From NCBI RefSeq assembly GCF_002251795.1, contig NZ_NOXU01000018.1, positions 1 through 64,000 of the forward strand: a stretch of 64,000 nucleotides of DNA. The letters are read 5' to 3'. The DNA is from Niveispirillum lacus. GTDB lineage: Bacteria > Pseudomonadota > Alphaproteobacteria > Azospirillales > Azospirillaceae. A program made the position numbers and the translations under genes. This document shows positions 23,681 through 33,760 of the stretch, piece by piece. The first letter of the stretch is position 1; every line of letters begins with the position of its first letter. The notes beneath the pieces were generated by a model that was not told where the DNA came from, ran no database searches, and saw nothing but the letters and a program-made list of their open reading frames with translations.

Positions 23681-26600
23681 ACCCAGGGCCGCGCTATGCC
23701 GAGCTCCAAGTCACCACGCAGTTCTCCTTCCTGCGGGGCGCGTCGTCGGCGGAGGAATTGTTCCTCGCAGCGGCGCATCTGGGCATCGAGGCCCTGGCCG
23801 TCGTCGACCGCAATTCCATGGCCGGCATGGTCCGGGCCTGGGAGGCCTCCAAATCGACCGGCGTGCGCCTTGTCGTGGGGTGCCGCCTTGATCTGGCCGA
23901 CGGCACCGCCCTGTTGGCCTACCCCACCGACCGGCCCGCCTATTCCCGGCTGTGCCGCCTCCTCTCGCTGGGCAAGGCCCGTGGCGGCAAGGGCAAGTGC
24001 CGCCTGGACTGGGCGGACGTCATCGCCCATGCCGAGGGGCTGCTGGCCGTGCTGGTGCCCGACCAAGCGGATGAGGAGTGCGGGCTTCGCCTCCGCCGGC
24101 TGCGGGAGACCTTCGGTGACCGGGCCTATCTGGCCTTGACGCTGCGCCGCCGCCCGAACGACCAGTTGCGCCTCCATGAACTGTCGAACCTGGCCACCCG
24201 CATGCGGGTGGCCACCGTCGTGACCAACGACGTCCTGTTCCACGATCCCAGCCGGCGCATCCTCCAGGACGTGCTGTCCTGCATCCGCCACAACAGCGTG
24301 ATCGACCAGCTGGGCGCGCAGCGTGAACGCCATGCCGACCGTTACCTCAAGCCACCGGAGGAGATGCACCGGCTGTTCGGGCGGTATCCCGACGCGCTGG
24401 CCCGAACCCTCGAGATCGTTGAGCGGTGCCGCTTCAGCCTGGGCGAGCTGACCTACCAGTACCCGGAGGAGCGGGACGATCCCCGGCTGACGCCGCAGCA
24501 GACCCTGGAGCAGCTGACCTGGGAAGGGGCAAGGGACCGGTATCCGGAAGGGCTACCCGAGGAGGTGGCAGCCACCCTGCGCCATGAACTGGCTCTGATC
24601 GAGAAGCTGGACTACGCGCCCTATTTCCTCACCGTGAACAGCATCGTCCGCTTCGCGCGCTCCCGGGGCATCCTCTGCCAGGGCCGGGGCTCGGCCGCCA
24701 ACTCCGCCGTCTGCTACGTGCTGGGCATCACCAGCATCGACCCTGCCCGCAACGACCTGCTCTTCGAGCGGTTCGTCAGCGAGGAACGGCGGGAACCGCC
24801 GGACATCGACGTCGACTTTGAGCATGAACGGCGCGAGACCGTCATGCAGTGGGTCTTCGACACCTATGGCCGCGACCGGGCGGCCCTCTGCTCCACCGTC
24901 ATCCGGTACAGGACGAAGGGTGCCTTGCGCGACGTGGGCAAGGCCCTGGGCCTGCCCGAGGACCTTGTCCGCACCCTGTCGGGCCAGGTCTGGGGCTGGT
25001 CGGAGGAGGGGCTCGACGATGATCGCCTGAAGGGGCTTGGCCTGGACCTGACCGACCGCCGGCTGCGCCTGACGCTGGAGCTCGCCCGGCAGCTCACGGG
25101 CTTCCCCCGGCACCTGTCGCAGCACCCCGGCGGTTTCGTGCTGACCCACGACCGGCTGGACGACTTGGTGCCCATCGAACCGGCGGCCATGAAGGACCGG
25201 CAGGTGATCGAATGGGACAAGGACGACATCGACGCCCTGAAATTCATGAAGGTCGACCTGCTGGCGCTCGGCATGCTGAGTTGCATGCGCAAGGGGCTGG
25301 ACCTGCTGGCCGACCACAAGGGCATCCGGCTGGACCTGGCGACTATCCCGGCGGAGGACCCGAGGACCTACGCCATGATCCGCAAGGCCGACACGCTCGG
25401 CACCTTCCAGATCGAGAGCCGGGCGCAGATGTCCATGCTGCCCCGCCTGAAGCCGCGCACCTTCTACGACCTGGTCATTGAGGTGGCCATCGTGCGGCCG
25501 GGGCCGATCCAGGGCGACATGGTCCATCCCTATCTGCGCCGGCGGGAGGGCTTGGAGCCGGTGGAATACCCCACGCCCCAGCTGGAGAAGGTGCTGGGCA
25601 AGACCCTGGGCGTGCCGCTCTTCCAGGAACAGGCCATGCGGGTGGCCATCGAATGCGCGGGCTTCAGTCCCGGCGAGGCGGACATGCTGCGCAAGTCCAT
25701 GGCCACCTTCAAGATGACGGGCGGGGTGTCGAAGTTCCGGGACAAGCTGATCCAGGGCATGGTGGCCAACGGCTACGCCCCGGAATTCGCCGAGCAGACC
25801 TTCAGGCAGCTGGAGGGGTTCGGCAGCTATGGCTTCCCGGAAAGCCACGCGGCCAGCTTCGCGCTGATCGCCTATGCCAGCGCCTGGCTGAAATGCTGGC
25901 ATCCGGACGTGTTCTGCGCGGCCTTGTTGAACAGCCAGCCCATGGGCTTCTACGCCCCGGCCCAGATCGTGCGGGACGCCGAGGAGCATGGCGTGGAGGT
26001 CAGGCCGGTCTGCGTCAACGCTTCCCGGTGGGACTGCACGTTGGAGGAAACCGGCGACGAAAGGCGGCTGGCGGTCAGGCTCGGCATGCGGATGGTGAAG
26101 GGACTGGCGAACGCCCATGCCGCGTCGATCGTGCTGGCCCGGGCGGACCGGAACTATGTGTCGGTCGACGATCTCTGGCGGCGGGCTTGCGTGCCGCAGA
26201 CGGAACTGGTGAGGCTGGCCGAGGCGGATGCATTCCGGCCGGGGCTGAGGCTGGCGAGGCGCGAGGCGCTATGGGCGATCAAGGGGCTCGGGGACGAGCC
26301 GCTGCCGCTCTTTGCGGCCGCCGCCGCCCGGGAAAGGCGGGTGGTGCCGGAAATGATCGAGCAGGCGGTCGAGTTGCGGCCGATGGCGGCAGGTCGGGAG
26401 GTGATGGAGGACTATGTCCGGACGAGACTGTCGCTGAAGGGCCACCCGGTGGGGTTCCTGAGGGCGGACCTGGGGCGCCGGGGGATGGTGAGTTGCCGCG
26501 AGGCAATGGAAGCGGCGGATGGGAAATGGGTGGAAATCGCGGGGCTGGTGCTGGTGAGACAGCAGCCCGGGACTGCGAGTGGGGTGCTGTTCATCACGGT

Positions 26601-26838
26601 GGAGGACGAGACCGGGGCGGCGAACCTGATCGTGTGGGCCGACCGGTTCGAAAAGTACCGACGGGAGATCCTGGGGGCGCAGCTCATGGCGGCGAAGGGA
26701 AGGGTGCAGCGGGAAGGGGAGGTGGTGCACCTGATCGTGCAGAAAGTGAAGGATATCTCGGGGGAACTGGGGAAGGTGCCGGAGGCCGACGGGCAGGTTG
26801 GTGGCGAGATCCGAGTTGCATCGCGGAACTTCCGTTAA
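23677..26838 (+). CDS. dnaE2: Error-prone DNA polymerase III alpha subunit DnaE2
   Basis: 1053 residues starting [11 protein letters not shown]. It has an N-terminal PHP domain ([21 protein letters not shown]), then the C-family polymerase core with the catalytic pair in [13 protein letters not shown] at about 375, [16 protein letters not shown], and [14 protein letters not shown]. The OB-fold at the C-terminus ([30 protein letters not shown]) is present. It is shorter than replicative DnaE and lacks its C-terminal tail, as usual for DnaE2. It performs translesion synthesis with ImuA/ImuB, is SOS-induced from the LexA box upstream of imuA, and is the last gene of a tightly overlapping three-gene operon. 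Confidence 0.95.
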   Translation: MNPGPRYAELQVTTQFSFLRGASSAEELFLAAAHLGIEALAVVDRNSMAGMVRAWEASKSTGVRLVVGCRLDLADGTALLAYPTDRPAYSRLCRLLSLGKARGGKGKCRLDWADVIAHAEGLLAVLVPDQADEECGLRLRRLRETFGDRAYLALTLRRRPNDQLRLHELSNLATRMRVATVVTNDVLFHDPSRRILQDVLSCIRHNSVIDQLGAQRERHADRYLKPPEEMHRLFGRYPDALARTLEIVERCRFSLGELTYQYPEERDDPRLTPQQTLEQLTWEGARDRYPEGLPEEVAATLRHELALIEKLDYAPYFLTVNSIVRFARSRGILCQGRGSAANSAVCYVLGITSIDPARNDLLFERFVSEERREPPDIDVDFEHERRETVMQWVFDTYGRDRAALCSTVIRYRTKGALRDVGKALGLPEDLVRTLSGQVWGWSEEGLDDDRLKGLGLDLTDRRLRLTLELARQLTGFPRHLSQHPGGFVLTHDRLDDLVPIEPAAMKDRQVIEWDKDDIDALKFMKVDLLALGMLSCMRKGLDLLADHKGIRLDLATIPAEDPRTYAMIRKADTLGTFQIESRAQMSMLPRLKPRTFYDLVIEVAIVRPGPIQGDMVHPYLRRREGLEPVEYPTPQLEKVLGKTLGVPLFQEQAMRVAIECAGFSPGEADMLRKSMATFKMTGGVSKFRDKLIQGMVANGYAPEFAEQTFRQLEGFGSYGFPESHAASFALIAYASAWLKCWHPDVFCAALLNSQPMGFYAPAQIVRDAEEHGVEVRPVCVNASRWDCTLEETGDERRLAVRLGMRMVKGLANAHAASIVLARADRNYVSVDDLWRRACVPQTELVRLAEADAFRPGLRLARREALWAIKGLGDEPLPLFAAAAARERRVVPEMIEQAVELRPMAAGREVMEDYVRTRLSLKGHPVGFLRADLGRRGMVSCREAMEAADGKWVEIAGLVLVRQQPGTASGVLFITVEDETGAANLIVWADRFEKYRREILGAQLMAAKGRVQREGEVVHLIVQKVKDISGELGKVPEADGQVGGEIRVASRNFR

Positions 26839-27204
26839 GCTATGACCAACCAAAGCGTCTGCACTCGTTAGTGAGTACCGCGCTAGGCGCGGGGTGGTCG
26901 TCCAGTTGGGTGGCGAGCGCATTATCAGCACATACTTAGTCAAGGCCCTCGGTATTCTGCCGCCCCTGGCGCGAACGGGGCGGCCTTGGAGGTGGGCGCT
27001 ACGTAGACGAAGCGCCTCCCCGCGCAAAGGGCACCCCGTTCTCGTTCCGGCAATGGTGCCGGCGGGGCTCAGCATATCTGGGACAGATCTTGGTGATAAG
27101 GTGAGGCATAACCAACATCGTGAACAGCAGACCAAATTCAGGGCTGTCCATGTTCCTAGGTTCCATCCATATGCGGCGTGTGTGAACTGCTTGGAGACGG
27201 GAAC
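26839..27204. other. Intergenic region after dnaE2, junction to AT-rich insert
   Basis: GC-rich sequence with strong local hairpins (CCGCGCTAGGCGCGG near 26879; GGAGGTGGGCGCT...AGCGCCTCC near 26991-27020) but no gene. The composition drops sharply after about 27240. The dnaE2 terminator is probably one of these stems, though no T run follows. Confidence 0.35.
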
Positions 27205-28284
27205 ATGGATACCGATGCGTTGGCGGGCGACATCAATGAGGCAATGAGACGGTACGCCATTATAGTGGGGCGATTTTGCATGCTCCAAGAAAAATGGAAA
27301 CACAAAGAAAATCTCACTAAAAGGACGATTGTACAATATAAATCGATAATAAATAATGTTGTTCCAAAAATTATGAATCTAGATGACTTTCGTCATTCAG
27401 AGTATTATGGATCATCTGTGGATGATGTATTGTTAAAGGTGATGAACGAGGATGCCAAATCCAATGGAAGTCTGCGGTCTATTCGTTCGGCTATCCTGCG
27501 AATGGCTTTGCAATTATTTTGGGGAATTGCAAATGATTTGCGCGGTCGTCAATTTTCAATTACAAGTAGACAAGATGTTGAAAACTTCTCCATTATCCTT
27601 GATAAATTAGATAGGCTCCTCAAATGGTTTGAGGCCTTGCTTGTGGTAAAATTTACCATGAATAAAATTAATTCTAATATCAGTCCACGCCAATTGTTGA
27701 GTGCTAGTGAAAGAGATAGGATATACCAGTATCTTTTTAATGGTAACGGAAGATATTGGGCTGCTGCTTCCGTTCTGTTTCTCACAGGATGCTCTCCAGA
27801 TGACGTTCGGCGCGGTGTTTATGTTGAATACTCGACAGGCGCAATCAAATTTCTCTTCGACTATTCGAAGAAGGGTAAAGAACTAGCACGAGACATTAGC
27901 ATTGCTGTGGAGGATCCCTTCTATGGTCTTGCCGTGAAACTGAAAGATGATCATTCGCGAATTGACCTCGGTGGAGTAGAGTTGTGGCGTACATCAGAAC
28001 TCGCCCGCGCAGTTAGTAATATTGGCACGGATATTGGATTAAAGAAGGCAATATGTCCTACATCATTTCGACATGCTTTCGCATGTGATCTTGGACGCAT
28101 TGGATTTTCTCGAAATATTATTGCTCACGCGCTCGGTTATAAGAGCGGAGCCGCTCGAATTCTTTTTGTTCGCCCGAAGATGGGGTTGAAAGGAAGGAAG
28201 GTAAAGGTTGGTTGGTCGGAGCCGGGAGGGACCTTAGTTGTTCATTCTACGCCCGATTCCAAGTCGGGTCGGTCTCAGCATTGA
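27205..28284 (+). CDS. Tyrosine recombinase-like protein lacking catalytic residues
   Basis: 359 residues from the ATG with GGAGACGG upstream. The C-terminal half follows the tyrosine-recombinase fold: LTGCSPDDVRRG at about 193 (where TGxR is expected), SKKGKELARDI, TSFRHAFACDL at about 287, and HALGYKSGAARILF at about 308-321. The first arginine is Ser, the first histidine of HxxRH is Thr, the GH histidine is Tyr and the nucleophile position is Phe. It is therefore probably inactive in strand exchange. The gene is AT-rich against GC-rich neighbours, so it was acquired recently. It may be a regulator, or a recombinase subunit needing a partner. Confidence 0.6.
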   Translation: MDTDALAGDINEAMRRYAIIVGRFCMLQEKWKHKENLTKRTIVQYKSIINNVVPKIMNLDDFRHSEYYGSSVDDVLLKVMNEDAKSNGSLRSIRSAILRMALQLFWGIANDLRGRQFSITSRQDVENFSIILDKLDRLLKWFEALLVVKFTMNKINSNISPRQLLSASERDRIYQYLFNGNGRYWAAASVLFLTGCSPDDVRRGVYVEYSTGAIKFLFDYSKKGKELARDISIAVEDPFYGLAVKLKDDHSRIDLGGVELWRTSELARAVSNIGTDIGLKKAICPTSFRHAFACDLGRIGFSRNIIAHALGYKSGAARILFVRPKMGLKGRKVKVGWSEPGGTLVVHSTPDSKSGRSQH

Positions 28285-28883
28285 CCATCAAATACATAAA
28301 ACGCTGACGTGGGCCTGCCTAAAAGCGGCTTACGTGTATGATATTACTAAGAATTCTACGGGCCTCTTGTGGTGAGGCCGTTCTGCCGAGAACGCCTGAT
28401 GGCTAGGTGCCGGCATCGGGAACATTGTGTTGTCAACTGTTCGAAATTATTAAAATTTTCGTAAAAGTCCACACATGATTGTATCGACCTTAAAACGATA
28501 AATATCATTGTATATCAGTATATAAAAACGTTTTAAGGTGTGTGGGTGATCGGCTCCCTGGCTGTACATAAAACACACGAGTTGGATGGATAAAGTCCTT
28601 CGGTGGCGGACAAGCGGCTGGATCCACCGGCTGCTTATGCGATATCTGTGTTATCGTATAATATTTTGATATTTCATTTGTTTGCGCCGTTTTAATGCTG
28701 ATTCACTTATTGTCTGATTTATCGAAATATATATAAATATTTCAATGAGATGGAGCATTTTATGGATGGTAAGTCGTCGTCTAATTTTTTGATTCTACAT
28801 AAAACGCCATTATTCGAAGATAATACAGCCCAGTTTTTGATGTTAAAACACGTTTGGAAAGCTGATGTAACGGAGGGGAAAGA
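28285..28883. other. AT-rich non-coding tail of the insert
   Basis: Nearly 600 AT-rich bases. They contain CCTTAAAACG (28488-28497) with its inverse CGTTTTAAGG (28529-28538), flanked by CCACACA (28469-28475) and TGTGTGG (28539-28545), and an A/T-only centre. At 28750 an ORF begins that looks natural for about 45 codons and then runs antisense through the vapC remnant, so it is probably the cut 5' end of a lost gene. The right breakpoint is at about 28885-28925. Confidence 0.45.
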
Positions 28884-29170
28884 TTATCCAGGTGGCGGAA
28901 AACTCCAGGTCTTCATGACTTCTGAAACGGACAGCTCGGGGAAGCTCTCCGCGACGAGCCGATTGAACATGGCCAGCGCCGTTGCGCGCTGTGCCAAGTC
29001 GATCTGCCCGGTTCGGAGTTTGATGGACAGGGCAGATGACATCTCGGTGACGGTCCAGTCGCTGATGACGAGCAGCGCCGGGTCCTGGTCCGCGAGCCAC
29101 CCCTGGATGCGGGGCGTCATGGCTTCGTTTGAAAGGGCCGCGACGATCAGCGAGGTGTCGAGGTAGAGCA

Positions 29171-29171
<1 letters not shown>
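28884..29171 (-). pseudogene. vapC: VapC-type PIN-domain toxin, 3' truncated
   Basis: 95 residues where VapC toxins usually have about 130-140. The N-terminus is typical: [13 protein letters not shown] with the first catalytic Asp, [17 protein letters not shown] with the Glu, then [13 protein letters not shown]. It then turns into [12 protein letters not shown], which does not fit, and stops at the border of the AT-rich insert. The C-terminal acidic residues of the PIN active site are lost, so the toxin should be inactive. Its ATG overlaps the antitoxin stop (ATGA). Confidence 0.8.
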
Positions 29172-29605
<434 letters not shown>

Positions 29606-29673
29606 CTACGAACGGCTAAACCCCGTTGCGCTTCGCCTCGTCTTCCCCTTTCAGCGGAACAGCGCTGGCCGGA

Positions 29674-30552
29674 TCAACTCCGCTCAGTGTCGACGGCGAC
29701 CCCGCGCGCGAAATCCGTGTAGATGTGCAGTGGACGGCCCAGCAGTCTGGTCAGGCGTTCGATGTCACCGGTCTCGGGGATCATGCCGTCGCTGACATAG
29801 CGTTCGGCCATCAGGCGCATCTCATAGGCCATCCACCGGGGCATGAACCCTGTCAGGTTCTGTTCGAACCCGCTTGGGTCATCGCCGCCATAGACGACCG
29901 GGCGGCTCAGGGCGTCCGACCAGATCGCGGCCAGGTCCGCGCCGGTCAGGGTGTCGGGGCCAACCAAGTTGATGGTCTCGTTGGGCAGTTTGCCAGGGGA
30001 CTGCGCGCGGCGGACCAGTTCGATCGCGGCGACCTCGGCGATGTCGCGGATGTCGACCATGGCCACGCCCTTGCCGCCGATCGGCATCGGATAGACACCG
30101 AGGTTCAGGATGACGTCCTTGACCATCAGGTCGTTGTCGATGAAGTAGGCCGGGCGCAAGACCGTGGCGCTGAAGCCCATCTGCTCGATCATACGCTCAG
30201 CACCGGACTTCACCGCGAAATGCGGCACATTCACAAAGCGGTCGGCATGGATCACCGAAAGGTAGACGACCCGGTCGACGCCGCATTCACGGGCGATGTT
30301 CAGGGCGACCAGCGCCTGGGTGAACTCGTCGCCCGCCACCGCGTTGAGCAGGAACAGCGTGTTGACGCCCTTGAAGGCGGCGCGCAGCGCGTCGACGTCC
30401 AGCATGTCGCCCTTGGCAATTTCCACGCCGGCCGGAAAGTCGGCCTTAGCGGGATCTCGGACCAGGACGCGCACGTCGGCGCCGCGATTCAGGAGTTGCT
30501 GGACGACATGGCGGCCGACACGGCCGGTGGCGCCGGTAACGAGGATGGTCAT
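29674..30552 (-). CDS. NmrA-family NAD(P)-binding oxidoreductase-like protein
   Basis: 292 residues from the ATG with GGAG upstream. The start MTILVTGATGRVGRHV holds the glycine-rich Rossmann motif, and the rest follows the atypical short-chain dehydrogenase/NmrA family (VDRVVYLSVIHAD, AERMIEQMGFSATVLRPAYFIDN). Such proteins bind NAD(P)H and act as redox sensors or quinone/azo reductases. It is transcribed divergently from a LysR regulator 105 bases away, which very likely controls it. Confidence 0.85.
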   Translation of the reverse strand: MTILVTGATGRVGRHVVQQLLNRGADVRVLVRDPAKADFPAGVEIAKGDMLDVDALRAAFKGVNTLFLLNAVAGDEFTQALVALNIARECGVDRVVYLSVIHADRFVNVPHFAVKSGAERMIEQMGFSATVLRPAYFIDNDLMVKDVILNLGVYPMPIGGKGVAMVDIRDIAEVAAIELVRRAQSPGKLPNETINLVGPDTLTGADLAAIWSDALSRPVVYGGDDPSGFEQNLTGFMPRWMAYEMRLMAERYVSDGMIPETGDIERLTRLLGRPLHIYTDFARGVAVDTERS

Positions 30553-30656
30553 GTGAGTATCTCCGGGTTGGGTGATTGGATGAATGGAGAAATGACCGAT
30601 CCACAAGAAGGCCAATAGCCGCTATATCTGAACAGATCGTCTCATTGGTGGAACAG

Positions 30657-31547
30657 ATGGACCTGCTTGCGCTTGCCGACTTCAACCTCGTCGCCCGGCA
30701 TGGCGGCTTCGGCCGCGCCGCCCGTGCGGCGGACCGCCCCAAGGCCACGCTGTCGCGCCGGGTCGCCGATTTGGAAGCCGACCTGGGCCTACGCCTGTTC
30801 GAGCGTGGCGGGCGCACGCTGAAGCTGACGGAGGAGGGCCGGGCATTGTTCGAGCGGACGGGCATCCTGCTCACCGAGCTCGATGAGGCGGCGGCGGCGA
30901 TCGCGTCTGGCGGCGAGGTCCCGCGCGGGCGTTTGCGGGTCAGCGCGCCGCTGCTGTTCTCCCAGACCGTCATGGGCAGGCTGGCGGCCGGCTTCGCGTG
31001 CAAGTTCCCCGAGGTCCGGTTGGAGGTGACGACGGACGACCGGCAAGTCGACCTGGTGGAGGAGGGCTACGATCTGGCAATCCGGGTGAATCCGGATCCG
31101 GACGAGACCCTGGTCGGCAAGGTCTTCCTCCGTGATCGCCTGGTGGTCGTGGCCAACCCCGGCTTGGCGTTGCCGCAGGACGGATCCACCGTTCGGGCCG
31201 TCGTGCGCGGCGCTGGTGATGGAGCGGAGACATGGGAGGTCATGACCGCGGAGGGAGTGTCCAGGCTCGCGGTTGACCCCGTGCTGAGACTGTCATCGCT
31301 GGTCATGGTCCGCGATGCGGTGCGGGCGGGCATCGGGGCTGCGCGCCTGCCCGTCTCGCTGGTGAGCAGGGACTTGGATGCAGGTCGGCTGGTGCATTGG
31401 GGTGACGTTGCTGGACCGGAGATCGCCCTGTGGGTCCTCTACCCATCCCGGCGGCTGCTCAGTGCCCGTGTCTCGGCCTTCCTCGATCATCTGAAGGTAG
31501 CATTTCCGAATGGCACGCCGGACGAACTCGCGATCTACATCGACTAA
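30657..31547 (+). CDS. LysR-family transcriptional regulator
   Basis: 296 residues from MDLLALADFN. The N-terminal winged HTH (FGRAARAADRPKATLSRRVADLEADLGLRLFERG) and the substrate-binding domain (LRVSAPLLFSQTVMGRLAAGF, GYDLAIRVNPDPD) are those of CrgA-like LysR proteins. It is divergent to the NmrA-like gene, so it probably regulates that gene in response to an oxidant or electrophile. Confidence 0.9.
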   Translation: MDLLALADFNLVARHGGFGRAARAADRPKATLSRRVADLEADLGLRLFERGGRTLKLTEEGRALFERTGILLTELDEAAAAIASGGEVPRGRLRVSAPLLFSQTVMGRLAAGFACKFPEVRLEVTTDDRQVDLVEEGYDLAIRVNPDPDETLVGKVFLRDRLVVVANPGLALPQDGSTVRAVVRGAGDGAETWEVMTAEGVSRLAVDPVLRLSSLVMVRDAVRAGIGAARLPVSLVSRDLDAGRLVHWGDVAGPEIALWVLYPSRRLLSARVSAFLDHLKVAFPNGTPDELAIYID

Positions 31548-31747
31548 GAGGTCGACCTCCCGACCGGATGCCGACATCAGACGTCTTCTGTGCGGCGCTG
31601 CTGAATCGCCAACCACCGCGCTGATCTTGCTTCTATGCGCTGTGGTTTCGGATACGGCCTACAGTGGTGGGCGGAACGCCAGGATAGCGCCTGTGTTCAA
31701 TTATCTTGCCGGATATTCGTGCGCATGTTGATCAGCAGGAGGAGCGT

Positions 31748-32065
31748 ATGTCACGGAAGATCTTGATGGCGGCGACCGTGTTGATGATACCGTCGGCGGC
31801 GCTCGCTTCCTCCCCGTCGGCATGGGACGCCCTGAATGCCGATGTCGCCAGACGCTGCGCCGCCGCCAGCAAATTGGAGCAGGCGCGAAGCGGGCAGGTC
31901 ATCGGTTTCGACGACACGCTCGGCAAGTTCGTGACCTTGGTGACGGGGAAGGGCAGGCTGGCTACGGGTAAGAAAGTTACCATCAGTATGCTGTGCGTCC
32001 ACGATCCGCAGTCCGGTCGTACATGGGTCGCGGAGGCGCAGGGGTGGAAGTCACCGCTTGGGTGA
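31748..32065 (+). CDS. Small exported protein of unknown function
   Basis: 105 residues from the ATG with AGGAGGAG upstream. A signal peptide (MSRKILMAATVLMIPSAALA) is followed by a mature part of about 85 residues with two cysteines (RRCAAAS, MLCVHD) that could pair. The end DPQSGRTWVAEAQGW is like small periplasmic proteins of unknown function. Confidence 0.7.
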   Translation: MSRKILMAATVLMIPSAALASSPSAWDALNADVARRCAAASKLEQARSGQVIGFDDTLGKFVTLVTGKGRLATGKKVTISMLCVHDPQSGRTWVAEAQGWKSPLG

Positions 32066-32145
32066 GCTTGGGGTAAAAACACCTTTCCATTGTAGGATGC
32101 CGATCTCAGACTGTTCTGACTTCAGCGTGTCAGAAAGGAACGGCG

Positions 32146-32280
32146 ATGACCAAGGAAGCAGCGGGCAAAGGTCCGGCAGTGAGCATGCTGGTCCGTCATG
32201 CCGGGAAACCGGCGGTCAGTGTCAACGGCGTCACCTATGCCGGCAAGAAGAGCGCGGATCACAGCGCAGGGCGGCGATGA
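32146..32280 (+). CDS. Possible 44-residue protein
   Basis: An ATG with AAGGA 6 bases upstream opens MTKEAAGKGPAVSMLVRHAG and ends SADHSAGRR. The protein is basic and has no recognised motif. A nearby small hairpin (TCTGAC...GTCAGA) lies just upstream of the ribosome-binding site. It could be the 5' remnant of a gene cut by the IS debris that follows. Confidence 0.35.
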   Translation: MTKEAAGKGPAVSMLVRHAGKPAVSVNGVTYAGKKSADHSAGRR

Positions 32281-32499
32281 AGGTCTGGGTGTAGTTCGGC
32301 ACGCCAAAGTCTAGCGGAGATGTCATATGATCAGGGATGTGCATGGCTAAAGGCCATGCATAATTCAATTGTTTGCTTTTGAGGGGGGTCCGGTAAGCGC
32401 CCCATTTCAGCCTTCCCACCGTCCTGATGGCCGTCCTGTCTGCGGACATTGCGACGAGCATCTTTGACCTGCTATTCCAGGGATCGCAGCGGTACACAT

Positions 32500-33272
32500 C
32501 CACAGGAGCATCTGGCCGGATTTACGGGTCTGCTCCAGGCCGATGCCTATGCCGGTTATGACCGGCTTTACGATGACACCCGCAAACCGGCACCGGTGAC
32601 CGACGTCCTCTGCTGGGCCCACGCCAGGCGCAAATTCTTTGAATTGGCCGATATCGCCACCAAGGCCCGTCGCGGTGCCAAGGCGCCGGAGATCTCGCCT
32701 GTCGCCTTGGAGGCCGTAAAGCGCATCGACGTGCTGTTCGACCTGGAACGCACGATCAACGGTTCGACCATTGATGAACGGCTGGCCATCAGGCAGGCGA
32801 AGGCCAAGCCGCTGGTCGATGAACTGGAACACTGGATGCGTAATCAGCGCGCCGCAATGTCCCGGCATGCCACCGTAGCCAAGGCCCTGGACTATATGCT
32901 GACCAACTGGGAGCGGTTCGCCCGGTTCCTGACGGATGGCTGTCTCTGCCTGACAAACAATGCCGCTGAAAGAGCTTTGCGCGGTGTGGCTCTCCGGCGG
33001 CGGGTGTAGATGTTCGCCGGCAGCGACCGCGGCGGCCAACGTGCTGCGTTCATGTACAGCCTGATGGTCACCGGCAAGCTAAACGACATCGATCCCCAGG
33101 CTTGGCTGGCCGATGTTGTCCTGGCCCGCATCAACGATCTGCCCCAAACCCGCCTCCACGAGCTGCTCCCCTGGCAATGGAAGCAGCGTCGGGAAGACCA
33201 GAAGGCAACCGCAGCCTGAGCCGAACTATGCAGCTATCGCCGAAGCACCCGCGGCCCTCACCGGATGCGTAC
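32500..33272 (+). pseudogene. IS66-family transposase (TnpC) fragment with terminal repeat
   Basis: From about 32500 the protein reads HPQEHLAGFTGLLQADAYAGYD, then CWAHARRKFFELA and LTNNAAERALRG, the C-terminal half of IS66 TnpC. A TAG at 33007 breaks the frame where the conserved sequence should continue, and TnpC-like sequence resumes (FAGSDRGGQRAAFMYSLM) to a stop at 33219. At 33259-33272 the terminal GTACGCATCCGGTG (minus strand) marks the IS end. The 5' half, tnpA and tnpB are missing. It is a different subtype from the 35.8-38.3 kb copy. Confidence 0.85.
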
Positions 33273-33760
33273 GATGTTTCTCAGGGGCGTGGATATGATC
33301 GCGAGTTGCCATTCTTCAAACCACTTGAGCGAGAGGCAGCTCTCACAGTTTTTAGACTGAACCCACCAGTCAGCTTCCGGCACCCCATGACAGCCGATAC
33401 GAGCATGATTCTTGGTGTACACAAGGAGTTGACGAAGCACAGACATCCGGCCTGCTTCTCAATGAAATGTCAAATCAAGATCTGTTTTCAATATCTCGAA
33501 CTAATATGCCTTCTGATCTTGTGGTCTTTTGCATGGCCCCGTTCACACCATTTGCTCCGAATCAGGCTAGGTTGGTCCCCAATTTCCGTTCGTCCCTATT
33601 CCAATTTTTTGACCTGAAGTCACTCGATTTTCAAGGTGTTGAAGCGACCTGTAACCATGTGTAGGTTTAATGTCGAGTATCTTTTATTTTATCTTGAAAA
33701 GTCTTTCGGAGCTTCATACCTAGGGCAATATGTTCGGAATTGCGAGGGGGAGGGAATTCC
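33273..33760. other. Region between the IS66 fragment and the hydrolase gene
   Basis: Nearly 490 bases of moderate GC with no gene I can support; short frames on both strands lack ribosome-binding sites or family features. It must contain the promoter of the following two-gene cassette. Confidence 0.35.

Noticed and set aside
24553-26118. 521-codon open frame antisense to dnaE2
   Set aside because: It mirrors a strongly coding high-GC gene, has no ribosome-binding site or recognisable protein, and is the usual shadow frame.
28750-29166. 138-codon frame crossing the vapC remnant
   Set aside because: Only the first 45 codons lie in the AT-rich insert; the remainder is antisense to vapC, so it is a fusion created by the breakpoint.
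32392-32499. Possible IS end starting GTAAGCGCC before the IS66 fragment
   Set aside because: The first bases resemble IS66 termini but no matching orientation or continuous IS66 coding sequence follows for about 100 bases, so it is left unassigned.
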